Shown: positions 14,001 to 26,600 of the stretch, in pieces
Numbering within the stretch: the first letter of the stretch is position 1
Layout of the letters: each line of letters opens with the position of its first letter
Assembly (NCBI GenBank): GCA_024760905.1
Contig: CM045734.1
Coordinates: 43,388,564 to 43,452,563 of the forward strand
Length of the DNA stretch: 64,000 bases
Direction of reading: 5' to 3'
DNA from: Plotosus lineatus
Taxonomy: Eukaryota; Chordata; Actinopteri; Siluriformes; Plotosidae
Notes under the pieces: model-generated
The model's input: the letters and a program-made list of their open reading frames with translations, nothing else
Database searches by the model: none
Told to the model about the DNA's origin: nothing
Position numbers and translations under genes: made by a program

Positions 14001-17000
14001 AGCTTTCCTCTGTTTATATCCCTTCCAGGATGCCTTCACACACAGAATAAACCATCAATTGACTGTATAGACAAACCAATCTAAATCTATATTTTAAAAG
14101 AAACTTCAGAACATCACATGGCACAATATTGCACTATTCAAATAGATATAGTATTTACATAAAGAATTTAACTCCATGCTAAATTTAAGTCAAACATTTC
14201 AGCATAGCTCTTTTACCAATAGACATGGCAAAAACACCTTTCCAGATATCCACGTACAGATGTAGATCTCTCAAAAGCAAAATTAATTTATTGAATTATA
14301 AATGATGCTCTACTGATAACGCAGTACATGACACGAACCTTAGACGTACAAAATGTTATACCCTATGTGATGAATATAGTGTAGAGAGTGCAGTCTGGAA
14401 GGTGGCTAAACTGTAAATGTACGAAAGAGCAGATACAGTAGTAAAGGATTTCAAATAACAAATCAGCTACATATCAACAACAAAGGAACGTAACTGAGTA
14501 AAATATAAAACTAGATCACAGGGTTTCCAGACACTTTGGTAGGCAGGCCCATTTGATAATATCTGTCAGTTTAACAAGTCCAATACAGGGATCCCTCGCT
14601 ACTTCACGCGTCAATTCATCACGGTTTTAAAAAAATAATAACAATCGAATTAAAAATAAGGAAATTAAGGAAGATTCCCCTCCTTGAATCGCCACCTTAT
14701 CGTGGTGGAGGGGTTTGCGTGACCTAATGATCCTAGGAGCTATGTTGTCGGGGGCAAATGCCCCTGGTAGGGTCACCCAAGGCAAACAGGTCCGGGGTGA
14801 AGGTCCAGACAAAGTGTGATTCAAAACAAACCCCTATGACACATGAGACAACACAGGAAGCAGTCTCCCTTGCCCGGACGCGGGTCACCGGGGTTCCCTC
14901 CTGGAGCCAGGTCCAGGGGAGGGGCTCGAAGGCGAGCGCCTGGTGGTCGGGCTTATGCCCATGGAGACTGGCCGGGCCCAGCCCGAAAAGGAGACATGGG
15001 TCCGCCCTCCCATGGACCCACCACCCGTGGGAGGAGTTTTAGGGGTCGGGTGCAGTGTGAGTTGGGTGGCAGCCAAAGGCATGGGTTCTGTCGGACTAAT
15101 CCTCGGCTACTTACTCTGACCCTCGGGACATGGAATGTCACCTCTCTGGCGGGAAAGGAGCCTGATTTGGTGCGTGAGGTGGAGAGATACCGACTAGATA
15201 TAGTCGGGCTCACCTCAACGCATAGCTTGGGCTCTGGAACCATCCATCTCGAAAGAGGCTGGACCTTCTTCTATTCTGGAGTTGCTCATGGGGAGAGGCG
15301 GCGAGCCGGTGTGGGTATTCTTGTTGCCCCCCGTCTCGATGCCCAAATGTTGGGGTTCTCCCCGGTTGACGAAAGGGTAGCTTCCCTCCGTCTTCGGGTG
15401 GGGGGACGGGTCCTGACTGTTATTTGTGCTTATGCACCAAATGACAGTTCAGAGTACCCACCCTTTTTGGAGTCTTTGGGGGGGGTGTTGGAGAACGCTC
15501 CCTCGGGAGACTTGCTCATTGTCTTGGGAGACTTCAACGCCCATGTGGGCAACGATAGTGTGACCTGGAAGGGTGTGATCGGTAGGTACGGCCTCTCCAG
15601 TCTGAATCCGAATGGTGTGTCGTTGCTGGACTTCTGTGCTCGTCATAGTTTGTCTATCACGAACACCATGTTTGAACATAAGGGTGTCCATAAGTGCACT
15701 TGGCACCAGGACACCCTAGGTCGCAGTTCGATGATTGACTTTGTAGTCGTGTCATCGGACTTGCGACCATATGTTCTGGACACTCGGGTGAAGAGAGGAG
15801 CTGAGCTGTCTACCGATCACTACCTGGTGGTGAGTTGGCTTCGGTGGTGTGGGAGGTTGCCTTCCAGACCTGGCAGGCCCAAGCGTGTAATCAGGGTCTG
15901 CTGGGAACGTTTGGTGGAGCCCCCTGTCCGAGAGGCCTTTAACTCCCACCTCCGGCAGAGCTACAACCACGTTCCGGAGGAGGCGGGGGACATGGAATCC
16001 GAATGGGCCATGTTTCGTGCCTCCATTGCTGAGGCGGCAGCCCATAGCTGTGGCCGTAAGGTCGTCGGTGCTGGTCGTGGCGGTAATCCCCGAACCCGGT
16101 GGTGGACACCTGCGGTGAAGGGGGCCGTCCAGCTGAAGAAGGAGGCCTATCGGGTTTTATTAGCCTGTGGGACTCCTGAGGCAGCAAACGGGTACCGGCA
16201 GGCCAAACGTGCTGCAGCCGAGGCTGTCGCAGATGCAAAATCTCGGGTGTGGGAGGAGTTCGGTGAGGGCCTGGAGAGTGATTATCGGTTGGCCTCAAAA
16301 AGGTTCTGGGCCACCATCAGACACCTCAGGAGGGGGAAGCAGTTCTTCACAAACACAGTTTACGGTGGAGGTGGGGAGCTGCTTACCTTGACTGGGGATG
16401 TTGTTGAGAGGTGGAGGGAATACTTTGAGGACCTTCTCAATCCCACCAACACGCCCTCTGTGGAAGAGGAAGACTCTGGGGGTTCGGGTTCGGGTCCGCC
16501 CATCACTGGAGTGGAGGTCACTGAGGTTGTCAAAAAGCTCCTCGGTGGTCGAGCTCCGGGGTTGGACGAGATCTGCCCGGAATATCTCAGGGCTCTGGAT
16601 GTTGTAGGACTGTCTTGGTTGACACGTCTCTGCAACATCGCATGGTCATCGGGGGCTGTACCTCTGGATTGGCAAACTGGGGTGGTGGTCCCAATTTTTA
16701 AGAAGGGGGACCGGAGGGTGTGTTCCAATTATCGGGGAATTACACTCCTCAGCCTACCTGGGAAAGTCTATGCAGGGGTACTAGAGAAGAGGATCCGACC
16801 GATAGTCGAACCTCGAATTCAGGAGGAACAATGTGGTTTTCGTCCTGGCCGCAGCACCCTTGACCAACTCTATACGCTCCACAGGATTCTGGAGGGGGCA
16901 TGGGAGTTTGCCCAATCTGTCCACATGTGCTTTGTGGATTTGGAGAAGGCTTTCGACCATGTCCCTCGAAAGATCTTGTCGGGCGTGTTCCGAGAATATG

Positions 17001-20000
17001 GCGTTCCGGATCCGTTGCTACGAGCTATTCGGTCGCTGTATCACCGGAGCCAGAGTTTGGTCCGTATTGGTAACAGCAGGTCGGATTCGTTTCCAGTGGG
17101 AATCGGAGTCCACCAAGGCTGTCCTTTGTCATCGATTCTGTTCATAATTTTTATGGACAGAATTTCTAGGCGCAGTCGAGGCGATGAGGGATTCTGGTTT
17201 GGTGGCCATCGGATATCGTCTCTGCTTTTTGCGGATGATGTTGTCCTTTTGGCTTCATCAAGTTGGGCCCTTCAGCTCTCATTGGAGCGATTCGCAGCTG
17301 AGTGCGAAGCAGCCGGGATGAAGATCAGTACCTCCAAGTCCGTGGCCATGGTTCTCAGTCGGACAATGGTGGAAGCACCCTCCGGGTCGGGAATGAGGTC
17401 CTGCCCCAAGTGGAGGAGTTTAAGTATCTTGGGGTCTTGTTTACGAGTGAGGGAAGGATGGAGCGAGAGATCGACAGACGGATCGCTGCAGCCTCTACTG
17501 TTAAGCGGTGCCTGTACCGGTCCGTCGTGGTGAAAAAGGAGCTGAGCCGCAAGGCGAAGCTCTCAATTTACCAGTCGATCTACGTTCCAACCCTCACCTA
17601 TGGTCACGAGCTTTGGGTAATGACCGAAAGAACAAGATCACGGATACAAGCGGCTGAAATGAGCTTCCTTCGCCGGGTGGCAGGGTTCTCACTTAGAGGA
17701 ACATGCTAGGAAAATGCTGCAAAACAAGGCCAATTTAATAAAAGACAAGCAAAACCAAAAAAACAACCCAAAACCCCCCCATCAAAACTACTTACATTTT
17801 TATGTGAGGTGCACATCTGAGTGCGGCGCGTCTAACATGTGTGTGTATTTATATTTTATTTACATCTTACGCATTATTATTGAATGTTTAATTGTTATAT
17901 AAGCAGTTCTAGCATTAATATGTATTTATTGATATTATGTACACATACAGTATACATGTACGTATACGTCAGTCAGGGGGGGGGGGGGGTGTCGATCCAA
18001 CTTTGTGGAATTCGGCGGTTGCAGGGGGATCGCGATCTCAATTAACCGCGGAAAGTGAGGGATCCCTGTATATGAAAAGCAACATTGTGACTTTGAAACA
18101 AGGTCACAGTTACCTTTATATATAATACCATCCTGTTTGTTTCTGACAGGGACCCATCCACCACATTGGGTAATCCTCTGTCATTTTCTTCAAATGTTAT
18201 CACACTAAGTTGTACGGACAGAGGGACAGACAGAACCCATTTCTATAAAATCGCTTTGAAGCATTTAAGTTAATGTGTTGTAAAAGTAAAAATGCTTGGA
18301 ATGGATATTTTGACACTTTATAGTTTACTTTACTTCAAAAAAACTAATTTTAAACTTCAATATTTATGTGATATGAAAACACAGCTTGTAATTACTTGAT
18401 ACTATTGTTAACGTAATGTCTAGAAAAAGTTTAGTTTAAGTGTATATTAATATTCCATGTAAGAAGACATTTGATCTTACCTGTAGTTTGACTACACTTG
18501 GTTCCTGTTGCTTGAAATAATTTAGTCTATCATTGTATGCCCTCCTCACTAAATATCCTCGGGTCCAGGCCTGTAGCTGTATGATGAACGACTCATTTGC
18601 CAACCAGAGCTGTTCCCGGTTATATTCCGCCGTCACCTTGCTCACAACCATCTAATTTACAAAGATTCAAAGGAGCTTTTAGAAAGTGACAGCAAAGAGG
18701 AAAAAAAATCACTGAGAGATGATATCCTACCTGTATATCCTCTTTTGTGAGTTGTGTGCTATCATGGACAAAGGCATCTGGTTCCTCCCATGTCCCCTTT
18801 TGGCTTTCGAGGTTGTAGAAGAAGTCGTATTTTTCGTTAATTCTGTGCTTCACCAAAGAGCTACCACTTATCCCTAGAAGAAACAATATAGCAGTCACTA
18901 GCTTGGACATTCCTTATTTGAGAATGCAGGACCTGCACTCAAAATCTGGAGACAAAAACCATGCATGACTGGGAGTGCACAGGAGGTAATTGACCGAGCT
19001 CTCACATTAGTGAGGGATGCCACTCACTTCCCTTTCAATCAGTGGCATCTATCAAGTAATTTGTATGAGGGGCGGATAGCGCATTCCTTCCAAGCATGCT
19101 AGACAAGCTCCAAATACACATGCACAGCAGTTCAAAAAGAGGCGGGCAGCAGGATCGAAAGTCATGGAGGGGGGGTATGTTCATACTAAGACCCCTCCCT
19201 AGTTTGTGGTGGTCAGGTGATAGGAAAGGCAATACTTGACGGGTGGAAATTGGATATGAATAAATTAGAGAGAAAATGTGCATGGGGGTCAATTAGAAAA
19301 AAAAAAAGTAACCAGAAAACGTACACAAGGAGAGAAAACACAAAGCATCTGTAACCTGCGACTAAAATAAGCTTCAACATTTTCATTTAATTGTTAGGAT
19401 CTATAACTTTTACCAAATGCCATTACCTTGCTCTGTATGTTCAGACTGTAGCTGTTTTAGTTCAGTCTGGTAAAGGTGTGCACATTCAGGCAGTACTCCT
19501 CTCAGTCCTACACATGGCTTTTGCAGAGCACATAGAGTGTCCTCCTCATGTCCGGCAGCTATGGCTCGGTTAATATCTGCCACTGCCTCAGCCACTGGAA
19601 CATAACACAGTAAAGTCTGCATGTAGTTTCAAGTTGTTGAAGATGAAAGCAGATTTAATGAAGATTGAGATTTACTATAGGCACAAGTTTTAGCTAGAAT
19701 TATTTTCCCTTTTTATCAGCAAATTCATATTTTAAAAAGACTCCAATATATTACAACCAAAAATATCAAAATTTTAAAAAAATTAAAGATAATGTTAATT
19801 TTATACACCAGCATATTAGATGAAATGTGGAGTATTGATTTAATGCCTCGGTAATAGGTACAATAAAAAACAGTACATTTCAAAGCATCCTCCTGGTCTT
19901 GATTGGCAGTATGTACCGCCTCCTGAATCTGATCCAACCACAGGACTGCAGATTCGTCTCCTGATCTCTGCATAATAAAGCAAGTCCATAATCCTGAGTC

Positions 20001-20244
20001 AATATACGCACTAATATGCACACATGAATAAGTACTGCTTACTTAAATTACATAAGCAAAATAGTGTACAAGTTAAAAAAAAAACAGTGATGAAAATAAT
20101 GCAGACATAATTTTTAATATTTTCATAGTAGTAACAATTGCTGCATAATATCCAGCCAAACAAAAAATACAGATGGGTAGAAGTCACCATACATCATGTG
20201 TGTACCACCACATATGTGTAACATCATACTTCTGCGCACGCATG

Positions 20245-20326
<82 letters not shown>

Positions 20327-20575
20327 GTACGGAAGAAAAAAAAGTTTCTTAATTGAAGAAAATTTTAAAACTCCAGATAGTGGCAGAATTTTATTTATTT
20401 ATTTATTTTATTTTTGAGGGCAACAAAAGCTGCTATTTACAATACTCACTCATTTGCAAAACCACTTACTCTTATTTGGGTCATGAGGAGGCTGGAGCCC
20501 ATCTCAGCAAACACTGGGCAAAAGCAAAGTACACGCCGAAAAGTTTGCTTGACCAGCACAGGGCCATCACACACA

Positions 20576-20638
<63 letters not shown>

Positions 20639-23600
20639 GCACACACACACACACGCACACACACACACACACACACGCACGCACACACTCACACACACGC
20701 ACACACACACGCACACAACAAACAAAAAAACTACTTGACAATTTGGAACAGGCTATTAGCCCAATGTGCATGTTTTAGTAACTGTGGGAGAAAAATTGAG
20801 TACTCAGATAAAATCAACACAACCACAGGACACAACCACAGGGAGAACATGCAAATTCCACACGGAAACGCCCGAGCCCAAGACTCAAACCCAGGAACTT
20901 CTTGCTGCGAAGCAGACATGTTAACCATTACATCACCATGCCAGCCTGTTTACACTATTTATTTTGTTATATCAATCATTTAGAACAGCAGGTTATGCAA
21001 AAAAAGAAAGAAAGAAAGAAAAAAGAAAAAACCAGAAATGCTGAAAATAATAAAACAAATATAACAATTATAACTGCATGCAGAACTCGCAAGATTTAAA
21101 AGTGAATTTAAACTAGAAACACCAGAATATAAAAAGAAAAAAAAAAAACCTGCACAACTGGTGGAGAGTACAAGAGTAGTTTTCAAGGGGGCCTTGCCAT
21201 AGCCAATCATATCAATGTTTAGGGGATGACTGTTTATCCACATGTGCCAGCACACTGCAAGTAAAAACGAACCTCTTTTGGGGGTTGGGTGTCTTTTACT
21301 CAGCACATACAAACACTTCAGATATTTTCTGAAACTATCTGGAGCAATCATCCGGAACATTCGTGTGGGTATTTTTCAAACACTGGCAGATTCCAATCTC
21401 TACTTCAGTAAATATGAGTCAAAATTTTGCAAAGGGGAAACTCGTCATTGCTGAGGTATTGCTGTGTCATGTAAGACATGTTTCATCAAATTCTAAACGG
21501 TAAGCGTATAAAAAATAAAGAAATCTGATTAGCTAGAATTGTTCAAATAATAATAGTAATATTGTTATTCAGTATTTTTATTTATTAAAATATTTGCTAA
21601 GAAGGAAATAAAAGTATAGTACAAAATTATGGTTTACAATACGGCTATGTGATCATTTTTTTTTTAACACTAAAATATGAATGAGCAATCCAGTGAATAG
21701 ATAACAACAAAAACTAGAGACAAAGAAAAAATAAATAAACCATAAGTAAAATCACATATTAAATATATTAATTATATAACAAGTCTGTTGGGTTTTTACA
21801 CCCGAGCCTCGTGGCTCATCAGGCCGGTGCTTATCCCCGGTTTCCATAGCATGAAGCGACCAGGAGTTCAACTCCCCCTGGATGGGACGCTAGTCCATCG
21901 CAGGTTATATATTTACTGGTACCCATTTATACTGCTGGGTGAACAGAGGCACACTTGTGGTTGAGGCCTTGCCCAGGGGTCTTAGCACAGTGAGGATCTC
22001 AGTGGGATTCGAACTCACAACCTCCCAATCATGAGCGCAGCACCCTAACCTCTACGCTACCGGCCCCACCAATTATATAACAAGGGCTGCGGTAATCGTT
22101 GCATGATTATTCAAAAAGTGGGCATCAATATGCACTGTTTTATAATATTGGGATCTCTCACTTTTCGTGGTTAATTGGGATCGAGATCCCTTATGATAAC
22201 CGAATTCCACAAAGTAGAATCAACCCCCCACCCCCCCTGACTGACACATACGCATTACATGTATATGTGTATATAATATCAATAAATACATATTCAATGC
22301 TATAAATGCTTATAATAACAATTAAACATTCAAAAATAATGCATAAGATGTAAATAAAATATAAACACACACACACATACACATGGGTGCGAGCACACAG
22401 ATGCGCACCTCACAAAAATGTAAATAGTTTTGATAGGGGGTTTTGGGTTGTTTTTTGTTGGTTTAGGGTTTTTTTTTTTGCATAATTGGCCATGTTCTTG
22501 TGCCATTTTCTCCCTATTCTTCCTTAAATTCCTTAATTTTTTTAATTCGATGAATTAAAAAAAAAAAACAAAACGTGATGCCCTGAAGCCGCATGAATTG
22601 AAGCACGAAGTAGCGAGGGATCCTGTAATTCATGGGGCCACTTATCAGTTAATCACCACCTACTACAATTTCCGGTCATGCACCATAAAAGGATTCTGAG
22701 CAAGTCTAGATTCAAGATCAAGTCAAGATTCTACAGTCAGTGTCTGACAAGTCTGGGCAGGAAACCAGACTCCGGATGTGAATGAAGGTTTTGGAAAACG
22801 TCAGTGTTTGATGAACTTTCGGTTGTTTCAGATGCTTCTGGATTTGTTTTTATTAAAAGATGTGTTTCACGCAAATTATTTCTTGTGATCACCAAAAGAA
22901 AAGGAACAATCAGAGGAAAACTAAGTGAAAACCAGGAATTCCAGATCAGGGAAACATGTGGAGACTGATTTTGATATTTTCGTATGCTTTTCTTCTGGCA
23001 GACGTGAGCCATACACAAGTCATGAGTAAGTAATATAAAAATAAATTTAAAAATAATAATATGTAGTAAATGTCAAGTACAGTTGGGTCTACTGTTGTTT
23101 AAAAAAAAAAGAAAAAAGAGATTTATTGATATAAATTTTTATAACTTTTATAAAATTTTGCCAACTTGTCAGGATTTGTTTCTTTCATTTTCACAGAAAA
23201 CGGTCATGAAGTACCACAGAGCCAAATTCCAAGAACATATCATGGGGTGCTACAAGATATAAGTACAAAGGAACCTAACTTAACCCAATATCTACTGAAC
23301 ATTTCCAACAATCATGTGAAATACACATCTGGATTCATCAGCACCAGGATCATTCCAGTAGCTTATATAGTTACTATTGTTATGGGAATTCCTTCAAATA
23401 TGCTGGTACTGGCATGTCTCAGTCGGAAGACTAGACGCTTGTCTAGCAAAATCCTCTACTTAAGTCTATCAGCTTCGGACCTTCTTCTCCTGGTCTCTCT
23501 CACACTTAAAGTCCACTACCATCTGAATGGCAACCACTGGGTGTTTGGAGAACTTGCCTGCAAACTTGTGACAGCCTGTTTCTATGGTAACATGTACTGC

Positions 23601-26600
23601 TGTATACATACCCACATGTGCATTGGTATATTGCGGTATTTAGCTGTAGTACATCCATTCCTGTACAGGGGACTCTCCAAAAATATTTGCTCAGCCTGTG
23701 CAAGCCTGACCGTGTGGATTGTTTTTGCTATTGCCATGTCTCCAGAATTACTCACTCATCAAACTTACAACCTCACCAACACTGGGACCATCTCATGTCA
23801 TGATTTTCTTCCTTATGACAACAAACCATACAAATTCCTGATTCCTTACAGATTATGCCTCATTTTACTTGGCTTCATATTTCCTTTTGCAGTCATTGTA
23901 TTTGCTTATGGATCCATTGTACAACAGTTAAGCAGGTCTAGCTGTGATTTTGGCTATTATATCAAGGCAAGTACAATTTTATTTGTGATTTTCTTGGTGT
24001 GTTTCACTCCAAGTAACACAATTCATTTGATCCATTATATGAGACTGTATACAAGCAACCAAGACGACTTCTATAATTATTTCACTGTAGCTGTGTGTGC
24101 TTGCTGCTTTCACAGCTGCCTGGACCCCTTCCTGTTTTACTTTATTTCAAAGACTTCAAACTCTAAAGTGATGTTTATCTCTCTTGCAACATCAATGAGG
24201 AGTGCAGTGATTCCATAAACAACTGGGAATTGGCATTGTCAAGGTCAGGCAGGGGGTGGTCTCGATCCAGAATAGCTCAACAGTAGTTCAAGGAGGTTAT
24301 TACAATAAAAACTCTTCCCAAGTAACATATTGTAGACAAACTCTGTTTTCAATTCACATTCTTAATCATGTTAACAGGCATGTGATTTGACCATCTCCAA
24401 AATATCAGAAAATCAGCCAGGGTCTGGGTCTGGGTCTGGGTGGTGGGGGGTAGCCCCCACCCCATAGCTCCTCCCCCCCGAAGCTCCTAGGTTTTGAGCA
24501 TCTCAGAAGGGGAAAAGGCTATTTCATGACACTGAAAGAGCTCTAGAAAGTTTAATTTCTAATCTCCATATGCAAACTGTACCTCAGCTTGTGGGTTTAT
24601 CATGTGGGAGTCCTGTTTGTCTTCCTTTCGGCTTTTTCCTTTTTACTCGGGAGTCGCCACAGCGAATCATCTGTTCGCACGTTTGATTTGGCAGAGGTTT
24701 TTACGTCGGATGCCCTTCCTGTCACAACCCTTTTTAGCATGGACAGAAACACGCTGATGACTTTGCAGCTACTCTTTACGAAAGTCAGCAATGGTTCTTT
24801 TACATGCCTCTCACCATAGACAGTGAGAGACATGGCCCGCCTTTGATAACCCAGTTAGCTGCACGGGGGGGCAGTGACAACCTTGTGGAGAGTGGGACTC
24901 GAACCCCCAACCTTTGGATCAGCGATCCTGCGCCCTATACCACTAGATCACCACTGCCCCCTATCATGTGGGAGTCCAACACTAATAAAAGTGTCACAGT
25001 CACAAATCAAATAGTCACTCTTCTTGATATATCCTGCCTCACAATACTACTAACATATATCAACAGTCATTGTCTTTAAACACAATCTGGAAACAAACTA
25101 TACACCTGACATGCTATACATTACATACGTTTTTTGAATTGATGTTTCTTTGTCTTTAGTGCATTAGCATGGCACTTTCTTGCTTCCTTTGGTGCAGCCT
25201 GAACTGTCCTTCTGGAGGCTGCTTGAGAAAGTTGGTTGTCCTTCTGGATGGTGAGGCGTTTCGGTCGAGTCTCAGATTCATAGTTTTACATTTCCAATAT
25301 TAATGAGCTAATTACACGAGCACAAACTCCAGCTGCTGTTTAGAAACACTGAACAACAATGTCTATTTAAATAAGTTAATTACGAAAAACTGGTGAGTTA
25401 TTGCGGCAATAATTTATTTATTCTAAACAGCAGAAAAATGATTCAGTGACCATCGAGTCGGCTCATTTGATTCAGTTCACGAAGTAAACACGTGAACGTC
25501 CTACAACTAAAACATGCATGCATTCACAATAATTTGAAAAATATAATTGGAAACTAGACAAGAAAATTCTCAAACATACCTCAAACTGAACTACTCGATC
25601 GGCGACAGGTACTGGTTGTTTCACTGGCTCTTTTCTTTGCACGGAAGTTTCTGGTCGAACGGCAAATCAAGGGTTAAGTCCATAGGGTTCTGGAATCTTT
25701 CAGCAATTTAATAATTTGTTTTTTTAATTCTAGTTTTTTGACATGTTTCTTGCTTTTCGCGTGGCCATCAAACGCCTTAAAAGCCCTTCCACCGTAGTCG
25801 ATAGTGTCGTTACACCACGTACACAACGCATATGTCTACGTACATGTTTCAACATCAGCCAATCATCAGCCAATCAACATCAGCCAATCAGCAGTAACAT
25901 TTCAAGAGAGGTCATAACGTGATGGGCTTAAGTAAGGTCTCAAGAGAGGTCATTTTATGCAAAACTCAGAACGGAATAAAAGCGGAAAAGATTATTTTGA
26001 CATACTGTATTCAGCTCGTTTTTTTTTTTTGTTTGTTTTTTTTTAAACTGGGCCAATGAAAAAAATCAGAATTCCGATATTTTGCGGAAGAATCACATGC
26101 CTGTGTTAAAATAAAATACAGGCAGCCCTCGCTACTTCGCGCTTCAATTCATGCGGCTTCAGTGCATCGTGTTTTTTTTTTTAAACATATTAATCAAATT
26201 TAAAAATAAGGAAATTAAGAAAGAACAGGGGAAAAAGTTAAGAAAACGCCACAAAAACAAGGCCAATATGCAAAAAAATAAGATAAAAAAACCCTAAACC
26301 AACCAAAACAAAAAACAACTCAAAATCTCCCATCAAAATTAGTTACATTATTGTGAGGTGCGCATCTGAGTGTGTGCACGCACTTGTGCGTGCGTGTCTG
26401 TATGTGTGTGTATTTATATTTTATTTACAACTTGTGCATTATTTTTGAATGTTTAATTTTTATTATAAGCATTTATAGCATTGAATATGTATTTATTGAT
26501 ATTATATACACATATTACATGTACACACTGTATATGTCAGTCGGGGTGGGGGTGATCCTACTTCGCGGATTTCGATAGCCGTGTGTTGATATTGGTCCCA

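Noticed and set aside
14843..17533. 896-codon open frame as a host gene
   Set aside because: Endonuclease and reverse transcriptase motifs, a second decayed copy in the window, insertion in a MITE and a C-terminal frameshift identify it as a LINE.
20446..20778. long frames of alternating His/Thr or Cys/Val
   Set aside because: Translations of CA/GT microsatellites; similar artefacts occur at 2466-2829, 5087-5453, 7796-8311 and 45693-46052.
23166..23196. ATG at 23166 as the f2rl2 start
   Set aside because: It would give a receptor without a signal peptide and would translate the intron's pyrimidine tract; exon 1 at 22956 gives a proper signal peptide in matching phase.
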